Below, piece by piece: positions 20,101 through 27,774 of a stretch of 64,000 bases of DNA (positions are counted from its first letter, which is position 1; each line of letters starts with the position of its first letter). The DNA is from Planctomycetaceae bacterium (GTDB taxonomy: Bacteria > Planctomycetota > Planctomycetia > Planctomycetales > Planctomycetaceae), in assembly GCA_021732975.1 (NCBI GenBank), contig JAKFWC010000011.1:62001-126000 (forward strand), in the 5' to 3' direction. Made by a program: the position numbers and the translations under genes. The notes beneath the pieces were generated by a model. That model was not told where the DNA came from and ran no database searches. It saw only the letters and a list, made by a program, of their open reading frames with translations.

Positions 20101-20250
20101 ACCCTGTTGCTGCGTAGCGGCTTCAATCGCCTCCGCGCTGACCGGAAGCGCAGGCTCGGCAGCGGGCACGGTCGATAAGTCGGTGACGGGGGCAGTCGGG
20201 GAAGCGGGCGGCGATCCGCTCGTCGCGTCCTTTCGACGGGTTTTGGCCAA
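17134..20250 (-). CDS. putA: Bifunctional proline dehydrogenase / L-glutamate gamma-semialdehyde dehydrogenase
   Basis: About 1038 residues. The N-terminal half is a FAD-dependent proline dehydrogenase barrel (about 130-460, with IRLVKGAYWDYE). The C-terminal half is an NAD-dependent aldehyde dehydrogenase (about 500-1000, with the LAEMGGKNAIIVD loop and the catalytic Cys near 818 in GQKCSACSR). Together they oxidise proline to glutamate. There is no N-terminal ribbon-helix-helix domain, so it is not a PutA repressor. I choose TTG 20250 as start because a perfect AGGAGGA lies 6 bases upstream. ATG 20274 and other upstream starts are possible, but the site would then fall inside the coding region. 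The product supplies glutamate, which fits the nearby nitrogen genes only loosely. Confidence 0.9.
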   Translation of the reverse strand: MAKTRRKDATSGSPPASPTAPVTDLSTVPAAEPALPVSAEAIEAATQQQGRQLWGQWKRRQPTMFERRWWDDRILGVAMADESVKVQMFRFVDVLPRLKSHEDVTRHLQEYFEEVRHHLPWAVELVKFGIEHIRPNSVISRALAYNARSNALRMAKRFIAGTNPPEVLRAVTNLREQGMAFTLDLLGEAIISDIEADEYQHQYLQLIDGLAPTVNAWPEHPLTDCDHNGPIPRLNLSVKISALVSHFRTIDPAGTSAAVKARLRPLLRKAREAHAYLHVDMEQYAYKDLTLDIFKSVLEEDEFRDYGDVGVVIQTYLPDADRDLAQLREWVQKRGTPIWIRLVKGAYWDYETVVAQSRGWPIPVYQQKWESDASYERNTRFLLENYQWLRPAFGSHNLRSLSHALACAQELKVPSGAFEVQMLYGMASELAQVFHELGHRVRIYTPFGQLIPGMAYLVRRLLENTSNDSFLRHSYAEDLSIEDLLMKPADAALKAPPVKIPPTPPFVNEPHTDFGIVANQEAMVEALENVADEFGNDYGLVIGGKTILNRPLQLSFNPSKKDQVIGRVAMATVDDALAAVETARRAFPTWSRTAVQYRAEYLDLIAREMRQRRFELAAWQVYEVGKPWAEADADVAEAIDFCVYYAQEMRRREAPLQFDLPGEENEYFYRPRGVAVIIAPWNFPLAILTGMAAAALVTGNTVVLKPAEQSSVIGYKLMELIHAAGIPDGVVNFLPGVGEDIGPVLVGSPDVDVIAFTGSRSVGLSINELASQPHGQQTGVKHVLAEMGGKNAIIVDNDADLDEAVMGVMTSAFGYAGQKCSACSRVIVLADAYDEFLKRLVEATRALKVGPSEFPDSDLGPVVDEEAADRIRQTIEAGLTQGRLVLGEPLSEELTAAGCFISPHIFADVPPDAPLAQEEIFGPVLVVFKAQDLSMALQIANGTPYALTGGCFSRSPANLKRIRQEFQVGNLYLNRGITGALVARQPFGGFKLSGIGTKAGGPDYLNQFLIPVNITENTLRRGFAPPAENDAAGSSHPT

Positions 20251-20256
20251 AATCAG

Positions 20257-20263
20257 TCCTCCT
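20257..20263 (-). promoter_or_regulatory. Shine-Dalgarno site that sets a TTG start for putA
   Basis: AGGAGGA on the minus strand (20263-20257), then six bases, then TTG 20250. This is the strongest ribosome-binding site near the putA 5' end and points to TTG initiation rather than the ATG 24 bases further upstream. Confidence 0.6.
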
Positions 20264-20385
20264 GGGCCACGCATTCTCGTCGATCTAGTCTCCGGAGGGA
20301 AGCGTGCCGCCTGAGGATATGATTTCAAATCCAGATTGACCGTCCCGTCATCCGATTCGTAATGTATCGGCAGTGGGAGGCAACG

Positions 20386-20613
20386 ATGCGACGAACTGCG
20401 AACGAGCGCCAATGCACGCTACGAGAATGGCGAATGCGGTTCGAGATGGACGCCTCGCTGGAGCCGGGGCGGTTTCGCAAAGGACGTACGGCCCAAGGTT
20501 GTCCCCGCCGATGTGCCCATTGCCGCGCGATCAAGTTACAGCCGACACGGCAGGAGCGGCTGTCCGAAATCGCAGAAGCAGAATGGCTTCGTGACGATCC
20601 GGTTGAAACGTGA
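20386..20613 (+). CDS. Small Cys-motif protein, divergent from putA
   Basis: A 75-residue open frame filling the gap between putA and the methyltransferase gene. GGGAGG lies 5 bases before ATG 20386, an excellent ribosome-binding site, which is the main reason to accept it. The product is strongly basic and contains RFRKGRTAQGCPRRCAHCRAIK, that is C-x3-C-x2-C after a basic RFRKG stretch, then an acidic tail ending RDDPVET. The three cysteines (perhaps with a nearby His) could bind zinc or mediate nucleic-acid contact. I do not recognise a named family. It reads outward from the putA promoter region and ends 8 bases before the convergent methyltransferase gene. Confidence 0.5.
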   Translation: MRRTANERQCTLREWRMRFEMDASLEPGRFRKGRTAQGCPRRCAHCRAIKLQPTRQERLSEIAEAEWLRDDPVET

Positions 20614-20620
20614 TCGCTGG

Positions 20621-21541
20621 TTACCCACGCGGTTCAGCAACAATGGCTGCGGCGCTCATGCCTTCCGCAACCTGCATTTCACGACGGACATATTTCCGAC
20701 AGAGGGCGTTGATGGATTCCACCTGATTCACACCGTATCCCAAGGGTCTCACAAAATCGGCCAGATCGCGTGGTTCGATGCCGAATTTCAATGTCTCGCC
20801 CATTTTGGCATAGGTCTTTCGCCGGGCTTCAAAGTTGGGATCGCCGGTGGCTTCGGTGAGGGACGGAGGCCAGAAATCGAGGGCGAGCGGCGATCCCACG
20901 GTCATCAGATCCCGTGCCCGCGACAGCGTCTGCTTGACGGCATCTTCGCTCAAATAATAGATCACCCCCATCCAGATAAAGACGCTGGGTTGATTCGGTT
21001 GAAATCCGGCGGTGATTAACTTTTCACGAAAATCGTCCACCTCGAAGTCCGCCGCGACGTATCGGATCGCGTGGCCGAATTTTGCGGCCAACCGCTTCGC
21101 GCGACGGAGCTTCATTGCCTGCGTGGCGGGGTGGTCGACTTCATACAGCACACAATCCGGGTGCCGACTCAGCGTGCGGTAGGAAATCGTGTCCAGACCC
21201 GCTCCGAGAATCACGACCTGCCGCGTTCCCCCACCAACGGCCTTATCAATCACTTCGTCGCCGAAGCGGTCGCGGACGGGAACGTAATCCACCATCCGCG
21301 GGAATTTGCGCAGGCATTGCCTCGCCAGAAATGGGATGCGGGCCATCCATCGTTGACCAAACAACGCCAATTGTACGACCCACGGGTCGTGAAGCACACG
21401 TTCGGCCGCGGGAAGTTGCTGGTGCAGCGTGCGGATAAAGGTCGCCCCTTCAGCCGTCTGGCTACTGCGGTCGGCGTGCAAATGGTGACTCCGGAATTCA
21501 TCATTCAACAAGACTAAAAACGGAAGCGTTTCTCGCTGCAC
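20621..21541 (-). CDS. Class I SAM-dependent methyltransferase (leucine carboxyl methyltransferase-like)
   Basis: A 306-residue protein of the TIGR00027/LCMT-like methyltransferase group. The N-terminal SSQTAEGATFIRTLHQQ segment is the usual family start. The SAM-binding motif I is VVILGAGLDTISYRTL, followed by the acidic strand CVLYEVDHPATQAMK with the ribose-binding Glu/Asp. Downstream are AADFEVDDF and the IWMGVIYYLSEDAV segment. Members methylate carboxyl or hydroxyl groups of small molecules or proteins, and the substrate here cannot be predicted. ATG 21541 is the only good start seen. The gene diverges from the DUF1559 gene across a 180-base gap. Confidence 0.8.
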   Translation of the reverse strand: MQRETLPFLVLLNDEFRSHHLHADRSSQTAEGATFIRTLHQQLPAAERVLHDPWVVQLALFGQRWMARIPFLARQCLRKFPRMVDYVPVRDRFGDEVIDKAVGGGTRQVVILGAGLDTISYRTLSRHPDCVLYEVDHPATQAMKLRRAKRLAAKFGHAIRYVAADFEVDDFREKLITAGFQPNQPSVFIWMGVIYYLSEDAVKQTLSRARDLMTVGSPLALDFWPPSLTEATGDPNFEARRKTYAKMGETLKFGIEPRDLADFVRPLGYGVNQVESINALCRKYVRREMQVAEGMSAAAIVAEPRG

Positions 21542-21721
21542 AACCTATCAAACTGGACCAACTCTGTCGCCCGCGGTGACGGTTGGGCTTCACAAACCGC
21601 ATCAATAATTTTCGCGCGACTTGCCGGTCGCAGCGAAAATCCGTACACAAGAGTCATGCTGTCTGGGGTTTCTCCCACTACTATTTGCTGATCGGCGTTT
21701 GTTCTGCGAGGTGGAAGCATC

Positions 21722-24184
21722 ATGCGATTTGGAAACAGACGATTCTCCTTGGCTGTGCTGGTCGCGATGCTGGTGCCCATGACCGTCGTCGGACAAACGA
21801 CCGGGGCGAAAGACAAGATTGCTCCCGAAGCCGTCCTTCCCGCGAACGCGGACATTCACTTTCGATATGACGGAACCGCGGCCCATGATGCGGCGTGGAA
21901 AAAAACCGCCGCGTACAAATCGCTGATCACCAGCGAGTTTTACAGCGAAGTCAAGGGTTGGGCCGTGAAACTCGGCGGCGATCAACCGCTTGTCCAACCA
22001 CTGGAGCGTGTGGTCGATCATGTGCTGACCCGCGGCTTGATGGTGGGGGTTTCGCTCCAACCGAGCGAAGGTGATTTTCCAGAGCAGGTCGTCGCCACGG
22101 TCCTGATCGATGGTGCCGCCTTGCAGCCAGATGTTGAGACATTGCTTCGACAAGCCGGGGCGACCATCGGCGCGCCGGCGAAAAAGGGGGCGTTCACGAT
22201 TGCGCCGCTCGTGCTTGGTCCCGGCAGTAACGATCCCGGTTTGAATCTCGTCACGTTCGGCCCACATCTGGCGATCACCTCGGGGAATGATTCATACGTC
22301 ATCGGGACGAAAAGCGAAGCTCCCGCGAGAATTGCGACGAGCCTCAAGGCCAACACTGCAGCGGGAGATGCCATCGCCAAAACCTGGGTGGATGCAAAAC
22401 AATTGATCGATTCCTTCGGCAAGATCGAATTACCGAAGGGCCCCGATTCCGCGAATCCGCAGCCGTTCACCGTTCGGGAATTACTGGCGGTTTTGGGAGT
22501 TGAATCGCTGCAGCACCTCGTTTCGCAAAGTGGCTTCAACGGCCCGGTCTGCTGGAATTCGACGCGGCTGGAGTCGACGGGCCCGCGAAAAGGATTGCTG
22601 ACGATCTGGAACGGCCCGGCCTTCAAACTGAAAGATCTGCCGCCTTTGCCAGAGTCCACGCCTTCGTTCTATGCCGGGGCGATGGATTTGGCCGCGATCT
22701 ACGACGCTGTCTGGGAGATTCTATACAACGTGGCCGAGCGCGTTGGTCCCGCCGATGCAAAGACCGAATTGGATCAAGGCTTTGCTCAATTTCAGGCGGG
22801 TCTGGGCTTTCAGATCAAGGACGATTTGATCGATGCCTTGGGAACGAAACATGTGCTTTATGCCGATAGTGCGAACGCCTTCGCGGGAGTCGGTGCGGGA
22901 CTGTGTCTGGAAGTGAAAGACGCTGCGAAATTACGGCGGACGATCGACACCATCCTGACCTTGGTTCCGCAAGGACCGGGCGGGCCGCAAATTGTCCGCT
23001 CGAAAAAACATGGCCGCGACCTCATTTCGATTGGTCAGCAGGGCTTGCCGGTATGGCCAACGCTGTGTCTCGACAAAGACTGGTTGATCGTCGCCATGAC
23101 GCCACAAATGGTCGAATCGTTCCTGCTCCGTCGCGATGGCAAGTTGGATGCGTGGGCTCCCACCGGTGCCGTGGCGGATGCGCTCAAAACCTTGCCGACG
23201 GAGATTGTCTCGCTGACGGTGAGTGACCCCCGGCCGCTGATTGTTTCTGTGGGACAGTATGCCCCGTTGTTGCAGTCGATGCTGCCGCCGGGCATGGCCC
23301 CGCTGGAATTGCCGCCCAGCGATTTGATGACCAAACCGCTCTTTCCAAACGTTTCCGTCTGCACGGTGAATGACGGCGTCATTCAATGGCAAAGCCGCGA
23401 TTCCTTGCCGAGCCTGCCCGGCGTCGGCAGTCTCAGCGGGCCGTCGGTCGGTAGTTCCGCCGTCCTCGTGGCACTGTTGTTGCCCGCTGTCCAGCAAGCC
23501 CGTGAAGCCGCCCGGCGGACACAATCGCGGAACAATCTCAAGCAGATCGGTCTCGCGCTGCACAACTACCATGACACCTTCAATAAGTTTCCTGAAGGAA
23601 CGATCGTGGAGTCGGCCAAGGAACCGGAAGATCGGTTGAGTTGGCAGGCGGCGATTCTGCCCTTCCTTGATCAAGCACGGCTGTATAACCGCATGGATGT
23701 TCGGAAACAGTGGGATCAACAGCCGGATGACGAGTTCATTCGCATCAGGATTCCAACGTACAACAATCCATCGCTCCCCATCCCCAATGGATTCGCTGAT
23801 CGTGGCTATTCGGACTACGTGGGCATTGCGGGCCTGGGTATCGATGGGCCGAAGAAGAAGCCGGCCGAGAAGGGAGCAGGGGCGTTTGCCTACGATCATC
23901 CCCGCAGCATGCGCGATTTCACGGACGGCACGAGCAACACCGTGATTGTCGGCGATGTCAGTGGGGACCGCGGTGCCTGGGCCCGAGGCGGGAAGTCCAC
24001 GATTCGTCCGATGACCGCGAAGCCGTATATCAAAGGCCCGGATGGCTTCGGCGGGGCCCACACCGGTGGTGGACATTTTCTGTTAACCGATGGTTCGGTG
24101 CGCTTCATCTCGGAAAATATCGATCCGAACCTGATGGAAGCTCTCGTGACCATCGCCGGCGGAGAGGTGCTCGGAGAGTTCTAA
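21722..24184 (+). CDS. Secreted protein with a DUF1559 domain fused to a large N-terminal region
   Basis: An 820-residue protein with a signal peptide (about residues 1-22, LAVLVAMLVPMTVVG) and GAGGTGGAAGC before ATG 21722. Residues about 25-570 form a large unrecognised region with DUF3352-like features (repeated LATSLK/FLLRRDGKLDAW helices). From about 577 a DUF1559 domain begins with LLLPAVQQAREAARRTQSRN and NLKQIGLALHNYHDT, and ends with FTDGTSNTVIVGD and the GGGHFLLTDGSVRF strand. DUF1559 proteins are numerous in planctomycetes and normally start with a type IV prepilin-like helix. Here only the end of that helix survives inside the protein. Function is unknown; it is probably extracytoplasmic. 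Confidence 0.85.
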   Translation: MRFGNRRFSLAVLVAMLVPMTVVGQTTGAKDKIAPEAVLPANADIHFRYDGTAAHDAAWKKTAAYKSLITSEFYSEVKGWAVKLGGDQPLVQPLERVVDHVLTRGLMVGVSLQPSEGDFPEQVVATVLIDGAALQPDVETLLRQAGATIGAPAKKGAFTIAPLVLGPGSNDPGLNLVTFGPHLAITSGNDSYVIGTKSEAPARIATSLKANTAAGDAIAKTWVDAKQLIDSFGKIELPKGPDSANPQPFTVRELLAVLGVESLQHLVSQSGFNGPVCWNSTRLESTGPRKGLLTIWNGPAFKLKDLPPLPESTPSFYAGAMDLAAIYDAVWEILYNVAERVGPADAKTELDQGFAQFQAGLGFQIKDDLIDALGTKHVLYADSANAFAGVGAGLCLEVKDAAKLRRTIDTILTLVPQGPGGPQIVRSKKHGRDLISIGQQGLPVWPTLCLDKDWLIVAMTPQMVESFLLRRDGKLDAWAPTGAVADALKTLPTEIVSLTVSDPRPLIVSVGQYAPLLQSMLPPGMAPLELPPSDLMTKPLFPNVSVCTVNDGVIQWQSRDSLPSLPGVGSLSGPSVGSSAVLVALLLPAVQQAREAARRTQSRNNLKQIGLALHNYHDTFNKFPEGTIVESAKEPEDRLSWQAAILPFLDQARLYNRMDVRKQWDQQPDDEFIRIRIPTYNNPSLPIPNGFADRGYSDYVGIAGLGIDGPKKKPAEKGAGAFAYDHPRSMRDFTDGTSNTVIVGDVSGDRGAWARGGKSTIRPMTAKPYIKGPDGFGGAHTGGGHFLLTDGSVRFISENIDPNLMEALVTIAGGEVLGEF

Positions 24185-24209
24185 TTCCCGGACGCGGTGA
24201 TAAGTTCGT

Positions 24210-24262
24210 ACGGGGCGCGAAACCGCAAGCGGACGATCCACGCTTGCGGTTTCGCGCCCCGT
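24210..24262. repeat. Perfect inverted repeat in a convergent gap
   Basis: Two perfect 22-base arms (24210-24231 and 24241-24262) enclose a 9-base loop. The element lies between the DUF1559 gene (plus) and the HD-domain gene (minus) and should fold into a strong two-way terminator. The core GGGGC.CGAAACCGCAAGCGG recurs at 42769-42790 in another convergent gap, so it belongs to a dispersed family. Confidence 0.9.
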
Positions 24263-24271
24263 GTTGAGCGC

Positions 24272-24829
24272 TCAACAGTGCTCATCCACCAGAATGCCAT
24301 TCCATTCCGTCGTGACAAACTCCGGCACTAACCCTTGCTGGCTGCGTTCCAGTGCCCAGGCAATCATCGGCTTATGTTTGGCGTCGGCCGTGCAGAGTTT
24401 TCGTGGGTCCGGCCAGATGCCGACGCGACCGAGGTCAAGCCGATCCGCATCCCAGCACGTCTGTACCGTCAGATCGCCCTCGGTGTCACCGCTCGTGTGA
24501 TATTCGCACGCATGATAAAGCCGGTCGAAGTCGGCATCGGCCAGTGTGATCAGATCGCCCCGCAGGTTCGTTGCCAGTTCGGCACCACGGCGACCGTGGC
24601 CGGGATCCCAATGATCGTTGACCCGTCGCGAATCGTGCAGCACAGAAAACAACGTGACGATGACCGGATCAGCCCCATTCTGTGCAGCGAGACGCAAGCC
24701 GTTTTCGAGCACGCGTCCCCAGTGTGCTGCCCCGTGGATGCCGTGCCAGCGAACGTGCTGATCCATGATCACCGCCCGCAACACCGGTCGGATATCCAAC
24801 GGCATGGAAACTGACAGAGCGTACGTCAT
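24272..24829 (-). CDS. HD-domain protein
   Basis: A 185-residue soluble protein with HD-superfamily metal-site residues: His in GIHGAAHWGRV, then VLHDSRR (HD near residue 64), and further His in PGHGRRG. The later CEYHTSGD and WDADRLDLGR segments resemble the second half of YfbR/HDc-like domains. Such proteins are metal-dependent phosphohydrolases, often acting on nucleotides. The start is ATG 24829, which shares one base with the argJ stop (TGATG), so translation is coupled to argJ; the open frame extends to 24886 inside argJ but that part is a shadow. The link to arginine synthesis is only positional. Confidence 0.7.
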   Translation of the reverse strand: MTYALSVSMPLDIRPVLRAVIMDQHVRWHGIHGAAHWGRVLENGLRLAAQNGADPVIVTLFSVLHDSRRVNDHWDPGHGRRGAELATNLRGDLITLADADFDRLYHACEYHTSGDTEGDLTVQTCWDADRLDLGRVGIWPDPRKLCTADAKHKPMIAWALERSQQGLVPEFVTTEWNGILVDEHC

Positions 24830-26028
24830 CAGGTCGTATAATCCGCATTCAGCGCGACGTATTCTTTCGTCAGATCGCTCGTCCAATACCGCACAGATTC
24901 CCGGCCGAGGGTCAGCTTCAACTCGATGGTGGTCTCGCGGTGATCGCGAAGGTGTTTCGAGACGACGGCCGCATCGAACGGCAACGGCCGCCCGGCTTCG
25001 TACAACGGGAAACCGTTGACCACGAGCGAGATGTTTTCTTCCTTCAGTGGCACCCCGGCATACCCCGCGGCGGAAACGATCCGGCCCCAGTTCGGATCGG
25101 CTCCGCAGATCGCGGTCTTCACTAGCGGGCTGTCGGCCACGGCCTTCGCGATTTTGAACGCTTCCTCGCGCGAGCGGCAGCCGGTGACATCCAGTTGCAC
25201 GAAGTGGCTCGCTCCCTCGGCGTCCTGGATGATCTGCATCGCGAGATCTTGCGAGACGCCGTCCAATGCTCCCTGAAACAAAGCCCAGTCCGCTTCATTT
25301 TGCGGCGATTGTCCCGAGGCTCCATTGGCCAGCAGAAAGACCGAATCGCTGGTACTTTCGTGACCGTCGACGCTGATGCAATTGAAGCTGTCGCGCACGG
25401 CCAGCGCGATCCCTTTGCGGGCTTGGTCGGGAGTGATTTGAGCATCGGTCATGATCGCGCAGAGCATGGTGGCCATGTTGGGAGCGATCATCGCCGCCCC
25501 TTTGCATACGCCGGTGATCCGCACGGGTTGGCCGTTCCATTCCCATGTGCGGGTCGACAGCTTGGGCACCGTGTCGGTCGTCATGATGGCGGTCGCGGCG
25601 TCCATCAAACCATTGGGTGTCGCGGCTTTAACAGCTTGCGGAATCGAAGCCGTCAGTTTGTCCATTGGCAGGAAGCGGCCAATCACACCGGTGGATGCGA
25701 CCAGCACATCGTCCGCAGCGCAGTTCAACGCGGTCGCCATGACCGCGGCCATCGCCTTGGCGTCGGTGATGCCTTGTTCCCCCGTGCAGGCATTCGCGTT
25801 GCCGGCGTTGATGACGACAGCGCGGGCCGTGCTGCGCGGCAACCGTTCCCGCGACACTTTCACAGGGGCCCCGCAGACCAGGTTCGTCGTAAACACGCCT
25901 GCAGCCGCACAGGTGCGGTCGGACACGAACACGGCCAAATCGCGTTTGTCGGTCCCCGGCTTCACGCCACACTTGATGCCAGCCGCCGAAAATCCCTTCG
26001 GCAACGGTACTGCTTCCATCGTTTCCAT
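24829..26028 (-). CDS. argJ: Bifunctional glutamate N-acetyltransferase / amino-acid N-acetyltransferase
   Basis: A 399-residue ArgJ (ornithine acetyltransferase family) of the usual length. The N-terminal region has GFSAAGIKCGVK. The oxyanion-hole segment STGVIGR and the self-cleavage site MATMLCAIMTDA, whose Thr becomes the nucleophile at the start of the beta chain, are intact. CGADPNWGRI and the conserved C-terminal ADYTT are present. It transfers acetyl from N-acetylornithine to glutamate and may also use acetyl-CoA, closing the arginine acetyl cycle. No other arginine gene is in the window. ATG 26019 is an alternative start. It is divergent from fhcB across 167 bases. Confidence 0.95.
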   Translation of the reverse strand: METMEAVPLPKGFSAAGIKCGVKPGTDKRDLAVFVSDRTCAAAGVFTTNLVCGAPVKVSRERLPRSTARAVVINAGNANACTGEQGITDAKAMAAVMATALNCAADDVLVASTGVIGRFLPMDKLTASIPQAVKAATPNGLMDAATAIMTTDTVPKLSTRTWEWNGQPVRITGVCKGAAMIAPNMATMLCAIMTDAQITPDQARKGIALAVRDSFNCISVDGHESTSDSVFLLANGASGQSPQNEADWALFQGALDGVSQDLAMQIIQDAEGASHFVQLDVTGCRSREEAFKIAKAVADSPLVKTAICGADPNWGRIVSAAGYAGVPLKEENISLVVNGFPLYEAGRPLPFDAAVVSKHLRDHRETTIELKLTLGRESVRYWTSDLTKEYVALNADYTT

Positions 26029-26195
26029 CCGCTAAGTCATTGAAAGATCGACCCCATTGAGGTCGTACAGACAACTGCACAACGTAACCGGTTCGCCTCA
26101 CGCGGCAAAGTCCGACTTGCTCCGCGTGCGGGTTGCCGCCACGATAGTGTCGTGAACATGGATTATGTGACTGCCGACTCCAATGAATTGATGCT

Positions 26196-27518
26196 GTGAC
26201 CACGCCGGTTCCCACCCATGCAGAGAACGCTTTGCAGATCGTCGATGATGTCGCCTGTACCGTATGTGCGTGCGTCTGCGATGATCTGCAATTGACCGTC
26301 GAGAACAATCGGATCATTCAGGCAAACGGCGCTTGCTCGCTGGCGCGGGAGTGGTTCGCCAACCAGAACTCGCAGCAACCGTCGCCTACCTGGATGAATG
26401 GTGGTGAAGTTCCCATCGACACCGCGGTCATCCATGCGGCCAAGCTGCTGCGGGAGTCCAGATTTCCGCTGATTTATGGTCTGTCGCGCAGCAGTTCCGA
26501 GGGGCAGCGTGCCGCCGTGGCGCTCGCTGACCATTTGGGAGCCACGATTGATACGACGGCCTCGCAGGGCCACGGAGCGTCGATCCTTGCGGTGCAGGAA
26601 GTCGGCGAATCGACCTGCACGCTCGGTGAAGTCCGACTGCGGTCTGATCTGGTGATTTTCTGGGGCGTCGACCCCGTCAAAACGCATCCGCGGCATCTCG
26701 AGCGGTACTCCGTTGATCCGGCCAACGACCGGTTTCTTCCGAACGGAAAAGATGACCGCACCGTCGTGGTGATTGACTCCAAGCGAACCGCGACTGCAGA
26801 ACTTGCCAACGCGTTCCTCCCGATCGAACCGGGCAAAGATTTTGAAGCGTTGTGGACACTGCGGGGCTTACTGAAAGGTGTCCGTCCGCGTGACGGCGCT
26901 GACACCGGGCTGCCGCTCGATCAATTGGAAAAGCTCGCCGAGCGGATGAAAACCTGCCGCTGCGGCGTCATCTTTTTTGGCTACGGGCTCGCGCGGCAAC
27001 CGCTGGGACATCGTCTGATCGAAGGCGTGTTGAGATTGACGATCGAACTGAATGCGTTCACGCGGTTTTACGCCCGACGAATGCGGATCATGGGGGATGT
27101 TTCCGGGGCGGACAACGTTCTCTGCTGGCAAACCGGCTTTCCATTTTCGGTCAATCTCAGCCGCGGTTTTCCTCGCTACAGTCCCGGCGAATACTCGGCG
27201 AACGATACTTTGGCGAATCGGGAACCCGATGTCGCCCTGTTGATTGGAGCCGACCGCATCACCGATTTTGAACCGGCGGCGGTGGAATACTTGCGGTCCA
27301 TTCCCACCATCCTGCTCGATAACCCGCTCGCCAAACCGGACTGGACGCCGACGGTGCGATTTCACACGGCTGTGTACGGCATCCATCGCCCCGGCACCGC
27401 CTATCGCATGGACGATATCCCGATCCCGTTGCGGTCATCGTTGACGACGGATCTTCCCAGCGACGGCGAAGTGCTCCGTGCCATTCACGCGGTTCTGTCG
27501 CCTCAACGAGTCCTATAG
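26196..27518 (+). CDS. fhcB: Formyltransferase/hydrolase complex subunit B (formylmethanofuran dehydrogenase B-like)
   Basis: A 440-residue protein resembling FwdB/FmdB. The N-terminus has VACTVCACVCDDLQL, in the place of the Cys-rich Fe-S segment of the archaeal enzyme. Conserved regions are YGLSRSSSEGQRAAVALAD, DLVIFWGVDP, THPRHLERYS and VCHED-like IDSKRTAT. The bacterial Fhc complex (A, B, C, D) works with tetrahydromethanopterin in formaldehyde oxidation and converts the formyl group to formate; planctomycetes are known to carry these C1 genes. The start is GTG 26196, with only a weak ribosome-binding site. fhcA, fhcC and fhcD are not adjacent. The stop codon lies inside an inverted repeat. 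Confidence 0.8.
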   Translation: MTTPVPTHAENALQIVDDVACTVCACVCDDLQLTVENNRIIQANGACSLAREWFANQNSQQPSPTWMNGGEVPIDTAVIHAAKLLRESRFPLIYGLSRSSSEGQRAAVALADHLGATIDTTASQGHGASILAVQEVGESTCTLGEVRLRSDLVIFWGVDPVKTHPRHLERYSVDPANDRFLPNGKDDRTVVVIDSKRTATAELANAFLPIEPGKDFEALWTLRGLLKGVRPRDGADTGLPLDQLEKLAERMKTCRCGVIFFGYGLARQPLGHRLIEGVLRLTIELNAFTRFYARRMRIMGDVSGADNVLCWQTGFPFSVNLSRGFPRYSPGEYSANDTLANREPDVALLIGADRITDFEPAAVEYLRSIPTILLDNPLAKPDWTPTVRFHTAVYGIHRPGTAYRMDDIPIPLRSSLTTDLPSDGEVLRAIHAVLSPQRVL

Positions 27519-27600
27519 GTCAGGCTCCCGCCTGACATCTTGGGGCAACGGCATGATCCCTCGGCGAGATGTCAGGCGGGAGCCTGACCTACAGGACTCG
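27507..27600. repeat. Long inverted repeat overlapping the 3' end of fhcB
   Basis: Arms of 34 bases (27507-27540 and 27567-27600) are complementary with one mismatch and enclose a 26-base loop. Each arm also folds on itself, because GTCAGGC-TCCC-GCCTGAC is a hairpin. The left arm encodes the last residues of FhcB and its stop. The unit resembles a BIME, two inverted REP-like hairpins. The rest of the gap to 27774 has no gene. Confidence 0.9.
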
Positions 27601-27774
27601 TCAGCAGAGCCCCGTAGAATCGTTACAGGCTGCAGACTTCACTTCATCGCGTCATTTTTCTTGAAAGGAGCAGCTTCCGCTTCATTCCCAGATTCATGGC
27701 AAGACGATCCCACTCCGGAGACTGCGTAGACTGCGTCGACTTTACTGGCGGTGCGCGTCCATTGAGGGCCTGTC

